Source: Methylococcus sp. EFPC2 (GTDB lineage: Bacteria > Pseudomonadota > Gammaproteobacteria > Methylococcales > Methylococcaceae). Taken from it: a DNA stretch of 64,000 bases. The stretch covers positions 558,001 to 622,000 of the forward strand of contig NZ_CP070491.1 of assembly GCF_016925495.1 (NCBI RefSeq), in the 5' to 3' direction. A program made the translations under genes and the position numbers. Under the pieces are notes generated by a model, which saw nothing but the letters and a program-made list of their open reading frames with translations, ran no database searches and had not been told where the DNA came from. How positions within the stretch are numbered: position 1 is the first letter of the stretch; each line of letters begins with the position of its first letter. This document shows, in pieces, positions 24,020 through 33,391 of the stretch.

Positions 24020-26332
24020 ATGGTCGAAAAAACGTTCGGAACGAAATACGGTGAAAAACCTGCGCCCGGCTTGCCGTTGCGTCGCCGCGCCGAGGATATC
24101 GCCCGAGCAAAAGCCGCATTACTGACCGAAATCCCCGAATCGCTCTCGTCCGAGCTGGCGCGGCAACTGCTGCACGAACTGCGGGTGCATCAGATCGAAC
24201 TGGAAATGCAGAACGAGGAGTTGCGCCGTACCCAGGCGGAATTGGAAGCCTCGCGGGCGCGTTATTTCGATTTGTACGATCAGGCGCCAGTGGGTTATTT
24301 CACCCTCAACGAGCGGGGCTTGATCCTGGAAGCCAATCTCACCGTCGCCGATTTATTGGGCATGACGCGTAACACCTTGATAAATCAGCCCATGTCGCGG
24401 TGCATTCTTCCCGCCGATCAAGACATTTTCTACCTGCACCGCAAGCAGTTGTTGGCGTGCGGCGAGCCGCAAGTCGTCGAATTGCGGCTGATCCGGCAGG
24501 GCGCCCAGCCATTTTGGGCTCGGCTGGAAGCAAACCGCGCGGAAAGCCCTGATGGCGCCACCGTGTGCCGCATCGCGGTCAGCGATATCACCGCACGGAA
24601 GGCCATCGAGGACCGCTTGCGCCAGGCTGCTGCCATGTTCGACAGCGCCCGCGAGGGCGTCATGGTAACGGATGCGGAAGAACGCATACTCATCGTGAAT
24701 CAGGCCTTCAGCGAAATCACCGGCTATTCCGCAGCGGAAGTGCTCGGACAGACCCCGCGGCTGTTCAAGTCCGGCCGTCACGATGCCGCCTTCTTCGCCA
24801 CCCGATGGGCCGAGATCGATGCAAGCGGGTATTGGCATGGCGAAGTCTGGAACCGCCGCAAGAATGGAGAAGTGTATCCGCAGTTGCTGAGTATCACGGC
24901 CGTAAAAGACGAAAACGGCCGGCTCACCCATTATGTCGGCGTCTTTTCCGACATCAGCCAACTCAAGGATGCAGCCGCCAAGCTCGACTTCCTGGCTCAT
25001 CACGATCCGCTCACCGGCCTGCCCAATCGCCTGTTGCTGTTCGCCCGCCTCGAACACAGCCTGGACGCTGCCCGCCGCGAGCGAAAATCGCTGGCTCTGC
25101 TGATGCTGGATCTGGACCGCTTCAAGGACGTCAACGACAGTTTCGGCCATTTGGCCGGCGACGAATTGTTGCAAAAGGTGGCCCACCGCCTGACGAATCG
25201 GCTACGCGGCATCGACACGGTAACGCGATTGGGCGGCGACGAATTCGCCGTGTTGCTGGACGATTTATCGCATCCTCAGGATGCGGCACTGGTCGCAGCC
25301 GAGATCATCGATGCCCTCGCAGAGCCCTGGCGCTTGTCGAATAGCGTGGAAGTACGCATCGGCGCGAGTGTCGGTATCAGCCTGTTTCCCGAGCATGGAA
25401 AGACCTCGGAAGAGCTTATGCAGCAGGCGGATGCCGCGCTTTATATGGCCAAGGCCGAGGGGCGCGGCAATTTTAAATATTTCTCGGACGACCTGACTTA
25501 TGCCGCCCGTCGGCGGATCAAACTGGAGTCTTTGTTGCGTCGCGCCATCGCCAACGACGAACTGCGGGTCTACTACCAGCCGCAGATAGAGATCGCGTCC
25601 GGCCGTATCGTCGGTGCCGAAGCCTTGGTGCGCTGGCATCACGCGACCGAGGGCTTGATCCCGCCAAGTCAGTTCATCCCGGTGGCGGAGGAGACCGGCC
25701 TCATCGCGATGATCGGCGGTTGGGTACTGCGCGAAGTTTGCCGCCAGGGCCTACGGTGGATCGAGGCCGGTCTACCGCCGCTGAAACTGGCCGTCAATCT
25801 GTCGTCGCACCAGTTCCGCCATGGCGACATCAGTGCGACGGTGGCGAACGTCCTGAGCGAAACCGGCTACCCCCCCGCGTGCCTGGAGTTGGAGCTGACC
25901 GAAAGCGCCCTGATGGAAAGGGAGGCAGAAGTCGTCGAGATCCTTTTGAGTTTGCGGGCCCTGGGGGTGCGTCTCGCCATCGACGACTTCGGCACCGGCT
26001 ATTCCTCGCTGGCGTATCTCAAGCGCTTCCCGCTGGACGTGATCAAGATCGACAAGACCTTCATCGAGGATATTCCGAAGCAACAGGACGATAGGGAAAT
26101 CGCCGCTGCCATCGTCGCCATGGGCCATATCCTGCGTTTGAAAGTGCTGGCCGAAGGAGTCGAAACGGCGGAGCAGCTCGACTTCCTGCGGACGCAAGGC
26201 TGCGACTATTATCAAGGCCATTACCACAGCGCCGCGATGTCGCCGGAAGCTTTCACGACCCTGGCCCGGAAGGAATGCTTAGGTAGCGCCGATACCGGTA
26301 CGCCGCCGCCGACCGATCCATCAGTAAAGTGA
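24020..26332 (+). CDS. PAS-PAS-GGDEF-EAL cyclic-di-GMP protein
   Basis: A 770-residue cytosolic signalling protein. An N-terminal helix (LRVHQIELEMQNEELRRTQ) leads into two PAS domains (about 80-190 and 205-315). The GGDEF domain carries an intact GGDEF motif (405-409) and an RxxD inhibitory site (RGID, 396-399) five residues before it, so diguanylate cyclase activity is possible. The EAL domain begins near 505 with EAL at 534-536 and ELTESALM and DDFGTGYSSLAYLKRFP further on, consistent with phosphodiesterase activity. It may switch between making and degrading c-di-GMP in response to its PAS sensors. The shc gene follows after 19 bases. Confidence 0.9.
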   Translation: MVEKTFGTKYGEKPAPGLPLRRRAEDIARAKAALLTEIPESLSSELARQLLHELRVHQIELEMQNEELRRTQAELEASRARYFDLYDQAPVGYFTLNERGLILEANLTVADLLGMTRNTLINQPMSRCILPADQDIFYLHRKQLLACGEPQVVELRLIRQGAQPFWARLEANRAESPDGATVCRIAVSDITARKAIEDRLRQAAAMFDSAREGVMVTDAEERILIVNQAFSEITGYSAAEVLGQTPRLFKSGRHDAAFFATRWAEIDASGYWHGEVWNRRKNGEVYPQLLSITAVKDENGRLTHYVGVFSDISQLKDAAAKLDFLAHHDPLTGLPNRLLLFARLEHSLDAARRERKSLALLMLDLDRFKDVNDSFGHLAGDELLQKVAHRLTNRLRGIDTVTRLGGDEFAVLLDDLSHPQDAALVAAEIIDALAEPWRLSNSVEVRIGASVGISLFPEHGKTSEELMQQADAALYMAKAEGRGNFKYFSDDLTYAARRRIKLESLLRRAIANDELRVYYQPQIEIASGRIVGAEALVRWHHATEGLIPPSQFIPVAEETGLIAMIGGWVLREVCRQGLRWIEAGLPPLKLAVNLSSHQFRHGDISATVANVLSETGYPPACLELELTESALMEREAEVVEILLSLRALGVRLAIDDFGTGYSSLAYLKRFPLDVIKIDKTFIEDIPKQQDDREIAAAIVAMGHILRLKVLAEGVETAEQLDFLRTQGCDYYQGHYHSAAMSPEAFTTLARKECLGSADTGTPPPTDPSVK

Positions 26333-26351
26333 AATCGAAGGAAACGCCGGC

Positions 26352-28307
26352 ATGTCGAGCCTGATCCTTTCGCGTTCCGCGGCGGATTCCGCTGACACCG
26401 CTTACTCCCATGCACCGTCAACTCTGGACAGCGCGATTGCACGAGCCAAGGTGCGTCTCCTCGGCCTGCAACGGGAAGACGGTTATTGGGTATTCGAACT
26501 CGAAGCAGACTGCACCATTCCGTCCGAGTACATCCTGTTCATGAACTACATGGATGAGATCGACGAGGGGCTCCAGGCCAAGATCGCCAACTTTCTCCGC
26601 ACCAGGCAGATTGCGGATGGCAGCTACCCGCTTTACACCGGCGGCGCAGGCGATATCAGTTGCACCATCAAGGCTTATTACGCCCTGAAAATGGCCGGCG
26701 ACTCGCGCCACGCGGCGCATATGATCAAGGCCCGCGAGTGGATACACCCCCGGGGTGGTGCTGCCAGGGGCAATGTCTTCACGCGCATCCTGCTGGCGAT
26801 GTTCGAGCAGCTTCCCTGGCGAGCGACCCCCTTGATCCCCGTGGAAATCATGTTGCTGCCCCGCTGGTTCCCGTTTCATCTGGACAAGATTTCCTACTGG
26901 TCGCGTACCGTGATAGTTCCGCTATCCATCCTTTGCACCTACCGGGTCAAGGCGCGCAACCCCTACAAAATCGGCATCGCCGAACTGTTCGTTACGCCTC
27001 CGGAGAAGGAGAAAAATTATTTCTCCCACGTCAAAACGCCGCTGGGCAAGGCCATCCTGGCACTCGATCGCATCGGCCGGATGCTGGAGCCTCTGATTCC
27101 CTGCTATGTCCGCCGGAAGGCGACCGTCAAGGCGCGCGACTGGTTCATGGCACGATTGAACGGTTACGATGGCCTGGGGGGGATATTCACGGCCATCGTG
27201 AACTCCTACGAAGCCATGGATTACTTAGGGCTCCCCGTCGACCATGAACAGCGGCGGATCGCGCGAGCGGCACTCGACCGCTTGCTGGTCGTCAAGGATG
27301 AGTGGGCCTACTGCCAGCCCTGTGTCTCTCCGGTCTGGGATACCGGCTTGGCGGTTCTGGCCTTGCAGGAGGTCGACCGCCGCGAGCGCGATCCACGCAC
27401 CCGACTAGCCCTTAAATCCGCCCGGCGCTGGCTGGCCGGCAAACAATTGAAGGACGAACCGGGCGACTGGCAACACCGGCGCCCCAATCTGCCGGGCGGT
27501 GGCTGGGCCTTCCAGTTCGGCAACAGCTACTACCCCGACGTCGACGACACGGCGGTCGTGGCCTATGCCCTGGATCAGGCCGGCAACCCGGATTTTGCCG
27601 AGAACGTCCGACGCGCGGGCGCCTGGATCGCAGGCATGCAATCCCGCAACGGCGGCTATGGTGCCTTCGACGCCGACAACACCCATCACTATCTCAACCA
27701 CGTTCCGTTTGCCGACCATGGTGCCCTGATCGATCCGCCGACCGCCGATGTCAGCGGTCGCTGCATCATGCTCCTGGGCAAATTGATAGACCGCCACCCG
27801 GAATATCAGGCCGTCATCAAAAAGTGCATCAACTATCTGCGCAGCGAACAGGAACTTGACGGCTGCTGGTTCGGGCGCTGGGGTACCAATTACATTTACG
27901 GAACCTGGTCCGTGCTGACGGGCTTCGAAGCTGCCGGGGTTGCGAAGCACGACCCGGCCATACGCAAGGCTGTGACTTGGCTGAAGGCCAAGCAACGCGG
28001 TGACGGCGGCTGGGGAGAAGATAACTTCAGCTATCAGAACAGCAAATACCGCGGCGAATATGGCGGCAGCACGGCATTCCATACCGCGATTGCTCTGTTG
28101 GGCTTGCTGTCGGCCGGAGAAGCAGACTCCCCTGAAGTCGCAGGCGGGGTGAATTATTTGCTTAAAACCCAGCAAGCGGACGGCCTCTGGACGGACGAGA
28201 GCTTCAACGCGCCTGGCTTTCCCACCGTTTTCTACCTGAAATATCACGGCTACGACAAATATTTTCCGATCTGGGCTCTCGCCCGCTACCGCAACGAGCA
28301 GTTATAA
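26352..28307 (+). CDS. shc: Squalene-hopene cyclase
   Basis: A 651-residue triterpene cyclase converting squalene to hopene at the inner membrane, the first committed step of hopanoid synthesis. The catalytic D-x-D-D motif is DVDD at 396-399, and several QW repeats are visible (GGWAFQFGNSYY, DGCWFGRWGTNY, GDGGWGEDN, DGLWTDESF). Length and spacing match the bacterial family. GAAGGAAA lies upstream of the ATG. No other hopanoid gene is in the window; hopanoids stabilise membranes and are typical of methanotrophs, though widespread elsewhere. Confidence 0.95.
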   Translation: MSSLILSRSAADSADTAYSHAPSTLDSAIARAKVRLLGLQREDGYWVFELEADCTIPSEYILFMNYMDEIDEGLQAKIANFLRTRQIADGSYPLYTGGAGDISCTIKAYYALKMAGDSRHAAHMIKAREWIHPRGGAARGNVFTRILLAMFEQLPWRATPLIPVEIMLLPRWFPFHLDKISYWSRTVIVPLSILCTYRVKARNPYKIGIAELFVTPPEKEKNYFSHVKTPLGKAILALDRIGRMLEPLIPCYVRRKATVKARDWFMARLNGYDGLGGIFTAIVNSYEAMDYLGLPVDHEQRRIARAALDRLLVVKDEWAYCQPCVSPVWDTGLAVLALQEVDRRERDPRTRLALKSARRWLAGKQLKDEPGDWQHRRPNLPGGGWAFQFGNSYYPDVDDTAVVAYALDQAGNPDFAENVRRAGAWIAGMQSRNGGYGAFDADNTHHYLNHVPFADHGALIDPPTADVSGRCIMLLGKLIDRHPEYQAVIKKCINYLRSEQELDGCWFGRWGTNYIYGTWSVLTGFEAAGVAKHDPAIRKAVTWLKAKQRGDGGWGEDNFSYQNSKYRGEYGGSTAFHTAIALLGLLSAGEADSPEVAGGVNYLLKTQQADGLWTDESFNAPGFPTVFYLKYHGYDKYFPIWALARYRNEQL

Positions 28308-28380
28308 ACCGGATCGCTCCGCCGGTTTCGCGCCCAGGTGAAGCGCGGACCTTACTGTAAATCGGCCGTTTGACAGATCG

Positions 28381-28403
28381 GGTCTGTTCGCTGCCGTACC
28401 GAC
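28381..28403 (-). promoter_or_regulatory. Dispersed 23-bp motif, reverse-orientation copy
   Basis: Read on the reverse strand this matches the 12574 copy at 18 of 23 positions and retains GTCGGTACGG and CGAACA. Its core GTTCG-CTGC-CGTAC (28386-28399) is a near-palindrome. It lies 70 bases upstream of the secreted-protein gene at 28473. Confidence 0.4.
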
Positions 28404-28472
28404 CGAAATGCCCTTTTCGCGTATTCCTTCGCTTAAGCCTGGGGAACTCTTCCACTTGTCAGCGGCGGTTTT

Positions 28473-29612
28473 ATGGATGCGTACAGCAACGACCGGGAAA
28501 TGCGTATGAGCCGCCGTTCGTGGTGCGGCTTTCGGATACCGTCTTGGTATGGGCAGTTCGGCGCATGGATATTGTCGATATCGCTCTTTTGCTTGGGGCA
28601 CAGCCGCGTAGCCGCTCAAGAGCCATATTGCGCGGCTGCGGCTTGCGAGCGCACGAGCGCTGCCTTTGGCCTAGGACGGCCGGAGCGGGTGCTGATCGTC
28701 CCACTCTTGCACAAGCGCGACGGCACCCAAGAAAGCGAACGCTGGCCTGAGCGCCCGGCCGCCGGCATCGCGCGCTTCTATCGAGACACCTACCGCGCGC
28801 GGGTGGAGTGGCTGCCGGGAATCCGCTTGTGGACCGACTATTACCGGCAAATAGAGCAATTAGCGCAGCAATCGGCCATCTTCGACCGCATCATATTGAT
28901 AGGTCATGGCGGCTTCGACGGACCGATTTTGGACAGGACCTTGGTCCGCTCCGACCGGGTCGTGGTAGCCGGGGTAGCGACGCTGACCCGGGGCATAGAG
29001 CCTCAGCCCGGCTTACAGGAGTCCGTGACGATCACCTACGACATCGCCGGCAATCGGGCATTCAGCGAGTTCATCGCGACGCACTGGCAGGAACTTCTTA
29101 AGCTGGGCAGCGATCCCGTGCGCGAAATCGAAGCGCTGGAGGCGCGGTTTCAGCCTTTGGACCCGGATTGCGCCCGCCGCTGCTTGCCGGATGCGGCGGG
29201 GGACAGCGGCAAGATCGCGGCCTGCGAATGGGTGTGCCGGGACCCGCTGTTCAGCGCTAAGTCGGCCGAAGGCTTGGCCCCCGACCGTTTCATGCTGTTC
29301 GCCACCGGTTTGCGAAAACTGGTCTCGGAAAGCGGATTGATCGTCATCGACTCGTGCAATCCGGGGACTCTCGCCAGCAAGGGCGAGCAGCCGTCGGAGA
29401 CCGACGGTGCGCTGGTCCATTCGGATCTGGCGGGTGGCCCCCATCCCAGCTATGTCCACCTGCTTGCGGCCGCCACCGGCCGGGCGGTGGCGGGTCCCAT
29501 CGGCAAGATCAGTGCGGATGACATGACGGTCTTCATCGCCATGCTGGAAAGCAAACGCCGGCAGCGCGACTTGCGTTTGGTCTTTCCCGCGGCAAAGGAT
29601 ATGGCGCAGTAG
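28473..29612 (+). CDS. Exported protein of unknown function with HG and DSC motifs
   Basis: A 379-residue protein with a hydrophobic N-terminal signal (FGAWILSISLFCLGHSRVAA) after a basic segment; starts at 28473, 28500 or 28506 are all possible. I recognise no family. Two motifs stand out: IILIGHGGFDGP (His145-Gly146) and LIVIDSCNPGTL (Cys295). A hydrophobic strand ending in His-Gly and a later strand ending in Ser-Cys are the active-site layout of clan CD cysteine peptidases, though 150 residues between them is long for the clan. A second Cys-rich part (about 230-255) may form disulfides. The peptidase idea is speculative. Confidence 0.6.
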   Translation: MDAYSNDREMRMSRRSWCGFRIPSWYGQFGAWILSISLFCLGHSRVAAQEPYCAAAACERTSAAFGLGRPERVLIVPLLHKRDGTQESERWPERPAAGIARFYRDTYRARVEWLPGIRLWTDYYRQIEQLAQQSAIFDRIILIGHGGFDGPILDRTLVRSDRVVVAGVATLTRGIEPQPGLQESVTITYDIAGNRAFSEFIATHWQELLKLGSDPVREIEALEARFQPLDPDCARRCLPDAAGDSGKIAACEWVCRDPLFSAKSAEGLAPDRFMLFATGLRKLVSESGLIVIDSCNPGTLASKGEQPSETDGALVHSDLAGGPHPSYVHLLAAATGRAVAGPIGKISADDMTVFIAMLESKRRQRDLRLVFPAAKDMAQ

Positions 29613-29696
29613 ACGCGAGGAGGCGATAGGAAACCTGGAGCGCACCCTCAACGAGGTGTTCCAGCCCACCCCGGGAAATATCTGAGAGTCGCGCGT

Positions 29697-31517
29697 ATGG
29701 CCCCGTCCTCACCACAAGACCACAGCGCCGCCAACAAGGCATCGTTCCGCAAGACCTGCCGGCAGCTCTGGATCATCTCCAAGGCGTTTTTCAAATCCGA
29801 GCGCCGACACCGGGCGTTCAGGTTTTTCTTCGCCCTGCTCGCCCTGGCTCTGTGCGTAGGGGGCGCGCAGGTGGTCATGAGCTATGTGGCGAGGGACTTC
29901 ATGACCGCCATCGCGCGGAAGGACGTACCCGCTTACTGGTTCTCTCTGTGGCGGTATCTTGGCACCCTCGCCCTCGCGGTCCCGCTCGGGGTTTATTACC
30001 GCTGGACGGAAGAGCGGCTGGCCGTGCTGTGGCGGGAATGGACGGCGCAGCACCTGATCCGGCGATATTTCTACAACCGCGCTTACTACCGGTTGCGCGG
30101 CTTGGCCAGCATCGATAACCCGGACCAGCGCATCAGCGAGGACGTGCGCAACTTCACCCTCGACTCGCTGGCTTTCCTGCTCATCCTGCTGAACGCTACG
30201 GTGACGGTGGTGGTATTCATCGGCGTGCTCTGGGCCATCTCTCTTACCCTGGTCGGCGTGCTGCTGGTTTACGCCGTGGCCGGCACCGGGTTGAGTATCC
30301 TCATCGGCCGTCGGCTGGTCGGTTTGAGCTATCGCCAGTATCAGAAAGAGGCGGATTTTCGCTACAGCCTGGTGCGCGTGCGCGACAACGCCGAATCCAT
30401 AGCCTTCTATCGCGGGGAAAAGCGGGAGCGGCGGGACCTGGTGAGCCGCCTGGGGGCGGCCGTATTGAACATGCTGACCATCATCGGCTGGAATCGCAAC
30501 CTGGCGTTCTTCGTCAATACCTACAACTACGCCGCCCTCGTTCTGCCGGTGGTGATCGTTGCCCCGCTGTTCATGCGCGGAGAAGTGGAATTCGGCGTCG
30601 TCACCCAATCGGCCGGGGCGTTCGCCCAGGTCTTGGCCGCCGTGTCGCTGATTATCACGCAGTTCGGGCGCTTGAGCGCCTACGTCGCGGTAGTCCAGCG
30701 CCTGGGCATGTTGTGGGACGAGCTGGATGAATTCGATGCGGAGGAAGCTCGGGTAGCACTCAATGGAAGCCAGGAGGTGGACGATGAAAGCCGCAGGGTG
30801 AATCTGGAAAAGGTGATCGTGCGCACGCCGGACGGATCGAAAACGCTGGTGAATGATCTGACCTTCGAGCTGCGCCGCAATCAGAGTCTATTGATCATGG
30901 GCGCCAGCGGCACCGGCAAGAGCTCCGTCCTGCGCACCATCGCCGGGCTGTGGCCCATCGGCTCCGGCGCGCTCGAACGTCCGCCGCTGCGGGAGATCAT
31001 GTTCCTCCCCCAGCGTCCGTACATGATCGATGGCAACCTGCGCGATCAGTTGCGCTATCCGTATCCCGATGAGGATGTAAGCGACGAGCAAATTCTCGAG
31101 GTTGCGGGCAAGGTCAATCTGGCGGATGTGTTGGACCGCGTGGACAGCGATCTGGATCGCGTGATGGACTGGATCAACGTGCTTTCGATAGGCGAACAAC
31201 AGCGCGTGGCCTTCGCGCGGCTCTTTTTGCGCAAACCCAGGTTTGCATTTCTGGACGAGGCTACCAGCGCGCTCGACGAAGACAATCAGGCCCGCTTGTA
31301 TCAGCTACTCAAGGAATCCCATATCGGCTTCATCAGCGTCGGACACCGCACCACCCTGATCGAATATCACGACCGCGTGTTGAAGCTCGACCGCTCGGGC
31401 AGTTGGGAAATAGCAGAGCGCACACAGCCCCAACAAATCAAACCGGCCGCCGCCGAGGTCGACAATTCCGCAGCCGGGCCCTTGTTCGAAAAATTGTTCG
31501 GGCGTGCTCGGCCCTAG
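29697..31517 (+). CDS. SbmA/YddA-like ABC transporter, fused permease-ATPase
   Basis: A 606-residue protein. The N-terminal half is an ABC_membrane_2-type permease with about six hydrophobic segments (residues 40-65, 85-102, 155-185, 188-205, 270-292, 305-325) and the family text YFYNRAYYRL and NPDQRISEDVRNFT. The C-terminal ATPase has Walker A GASGTGKSS (402-410), signature LSIGEQQR (496-503) and Walker B FAFLDEATSALD (516-527). Relatives include E. coli YddA and the peroxisomal ABCD transporters; substrates range from peptides to very-long-chain acyl groups. It ends in a four-base convergent overlap with the Crp/Fnr gene. Confidence 0.9.
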   Translation: MAPSSPQDHSAANKASFRKTCRQLWIISKAFFKSERRHRAFRFFFALLALALCVGGAQVVMSYVARDFMTAIARKDVPAYWFSLWRYLGTLALAVPLGVYYRWTEERLAVLWREWTAQHLIRRYFYNRAYYRLRGLASIDNPDQRISEDVRNFTLDSLAFLLILLNATVTVVVFIGVLWAISLTLVGVLLVYAVAGTGLSILIGRRLVGLSYRQYQKEADFRYSLVRVRDNAESIAFYRGEKRERRDLVSRLGAAVLNMLTIIGWNRNLAFFVNTYNYAALVLPVVIVAPLFMRGEVEFGVVTQSAGAFAQVLAAVSLIITQFGRLSAYVAVVQRLGMLWDELDEFDAEEARVALNGSQEVDDESRRVNLEKVIVRTPDGSKTLVNDLTFELRRNQSLLIMGASGTGKSSVLRTIAGLWPIGSGALERPPLREIMFLPQRPYMIDGNLRDQLRYPYPDEDVSDEQILEVAGKVNLADVLDRVDSDLDRVMDWINVLSIGEQQRVAFARLFLRKPRFAFLDEATSALDEDNQARLYQLLKESHIGFISVGHRTTLIEYHDRVLKLDRSGSWEIAERTQPQQIKPAAAEVDNSAAGPLFEKLFGRARP

Positions 31518-32221
31518 CCCAGAGTACGCCGGTAGATTTCTTCGCAAGCCCGATAACACTCGCACGAAGCGGCCTCCAGACCGGTGCGGTCGAGTATGGT
31601 GATGTCCCCGCGGCGGTAGCGGATGAGCTTTTGCTGTTGCAGGGAGTTCGCCGCTTTGGTGATGCCTACGCGCCGTACGCCCAGCATGGTGGCCAGGGAT
31701 ACGTGCGTGACATGGAAAGTGTCGGAGTGCGCCCGGTCCTGGCTCATCAACAGCCAGCGGGCGAGGCGCGCCTCCACCACATGGAAACGGGTGCATGCCG
31801 CCGTTTGCGCGAGCTGGGTCAGTGACACGGAGAGGTAGCGCTTCAGCTGCCGCTGCAGCGCGGGACTGCGTTCGAGTTCGCCGAGAAACGTCGGCGCCGC
31901 GATGCGCAATGCGGCGCCCGCGCCCTGAACAACTGCGTGAAACGGCGCGACGTCGACGTCCAGCATCAGGGTAATTCCGAGCATGCCTTCATGGCCGACC
32001 AGCCCCACTTCCAGGCCCGCGCCGCCCTCGATAGGCATCACCAAGGAAATGACACTGCCGGTGGGAAAGTAGACGTAGCCTATGGGATCGCCGGAGTTGC
32101 CCAGCACATCGGACAATCCGAGTTCGACCGTCTCGGCGTTCTTCAGCAGGCGTTGACGGTCTTTGCCGGGAAGGGCGGCCAGCAGACGATTGTGGGCAGG
32201 GGCGGCTTGGGTAGACGGCAC
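31514..32221 (-). CDS. Crp/Fnr-family transcriptional regulator
   Basis: A 235-residue regulator with an N-terminal cyclic-nucleotide-binding-like domain (IGYVYFPTGSVISLVMPIEG, VGHEGMLGI) and a C-terminal winged helix (LATMLGVRRVGITKAANSLQ). I start it at GTG 32221: GGAGAG lies five bases upstream, and the resulting N-terminus aligns in length with the paralogue at 32399-33169. It lacks the Fnr-type cysteine cluster, so oxygen sensing by an iron-sulfur cluster is unlikely. The ligand is unknown. It is convergent with the ABC transporter gene. Confidence 0.85.
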   Translation of the reverse strand: MPSTQAAPAHNRLLAALPGKDRQRLLKNAETVELGLSDVLGNSGDPIGYVYFPTGSVISLVMPIEGGAGLEVGLVGHEGMLGITLMLDVDVAPFHAVVQGAGAALRIAAPTFLGELERSPALQRQLKRYLSVSLTQLAQTAACTRFHVVEARLARWLLMSQDRAHSDTFHVTHVSLATMLGVRRVGITKAANSLQQQKLIRYRRGDITILDRTGLEAASCECYRACEEIYRRTLG

Positions 32222-32398
32222 GGCGACTCTCCGGTAAGTAGCGGGAAAGCACACCGGCAGCATCGGATAAGCCGGCCATGTCGTCCCGGTGGGAGTTTGA
32301 CGGGCCGGTAACGAATGCCCGCATTGCCAAAAGCTCAAGCTACCCGAAAATTTCGCGACCGTCGGTTCGCCAGCATACGGACCGGCACGCGATACGAC

Positions 32399-33169
32399 TC
32401 AGGACGCCGTGTCAAACGGCTGATCCGAAAAGTCACCCTGTGCAGGCGGGGGGGGGAGCAGGCGGTCGAATTCCGCTTTGACCACCTGGTAACATTCGCA
32501 TACTCTGGCCTCCAGGCCCGGCCGGTCCAGCACCTTGATGTGGCCGCGGCTGTATTCGATCAGTCCTGCGCGTTGCAATTTCCCCGCGGCTTCGGTGACC
32601 CCTTCGCGGCGTACTCCCAACATGTTGGCGATCAACTCCTGGGTCATGGTCAATTCGTTCGACGGGAGGCGATCGAGGCTGAGCAGCAGCCAGCGACAGA
32701 GTTGCTGGTCCACGGAATGATGCCGATTGCAGACCGCCGTTTGGGCCATTTGGGAAATCAAGGCTTGGGTATAGCGCAGCAATAGATGGTGTAGCGCCCC
32801 GCTTCGGCGTCCCCCAATGCGGTTGAACTCCTGTTTTAGCAGATACCCGCGTAAACGGTAGCCGTGGCCCGCACTCTGTACGACGGCCCGATGAGGCACG
32901 GTTCCGCCCCCCATGTAGAGGCTGATACCCAGCATGCCATCGTTGCCGACCACGGCAATTTCCGCCGAAGCGCCGTTTTCCATGACGTAAAGCTTGGACA
33001 CGATGCAGCTCGTGGGGAAATAGGCATAACTCACCTCGTCCCCGGACTCGTACAGGACATCGCCGAGTGCCATCGGAATCAGTTCGAGATGATGCGCCAG
33101 TCGCTCGTAGTCGGCTTCGGGCAAGGCATTAAGGAGACAGTTCTGTCGAGGATCATGTTGGTCCGTCAT
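32399..33169 (-). CDS. Crp/Fnr-family transcriptional regulator, paralogue
   Basis: A 256-residue regulator of the same subfamily as its downstream neighbour: effector domain YAYFPTSCIVSKLYVMENG and VGNDGMLGISLYMGG, winged helix MTQELIANMLGVRREGVTEA. It has an extra proline-rich C-terminal tail (LLPPPPAQGDFSDQPF) absent from the paralogue. The 177-base gap between the two genes makes a shared transcript possible. The two probably arose by tandem duplication and may regulate each other or the divergent CheB-CheR gene; there is no direct evidence for either. Confidence 0.85.
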   Translation of the reverse strand: MTDQHDPRQNCLLNALPEADYERLAHHLELIPMALGDVLYESGDEVSYAYFPTSCIVSKLYVMENGASAEIAVVGNDGMLGISLYMGGGTVPHRAVVQSAGHGYRLRGYLLKQEFNRIGGRRSGALHHLLLRYTQALISQMAQTAVCNRHHSVDQQLCRWLLLSLDRLPSNELTMTQELIANMLGVRREGVTEAAGKLQRAGLIEYSRGHIKVLDRPGLEARVCECYQVVKAEFDRLLPPPPAQGDFSDQPFDTAS

Positions 33170-33391
33170 GCGTAGCCTTGTTTCTGGTTGGAGTAGGCAA
33201 GAGCAGGACTCCCGCCGTCGACCCGATCAGATTCCTCGGGGTACCTGTTTGCGGGCTCTCGATTAAGAATCTCGAAGCGCTCGATACCATGGCCGTGATG
33301 GCATGTGGACGACCTTATCTCGTCATCTACATGCGACCGGCGAAGTAATAGAATAACTCATACACTCGATTCAACTTGTTAAGGGGCCGTT

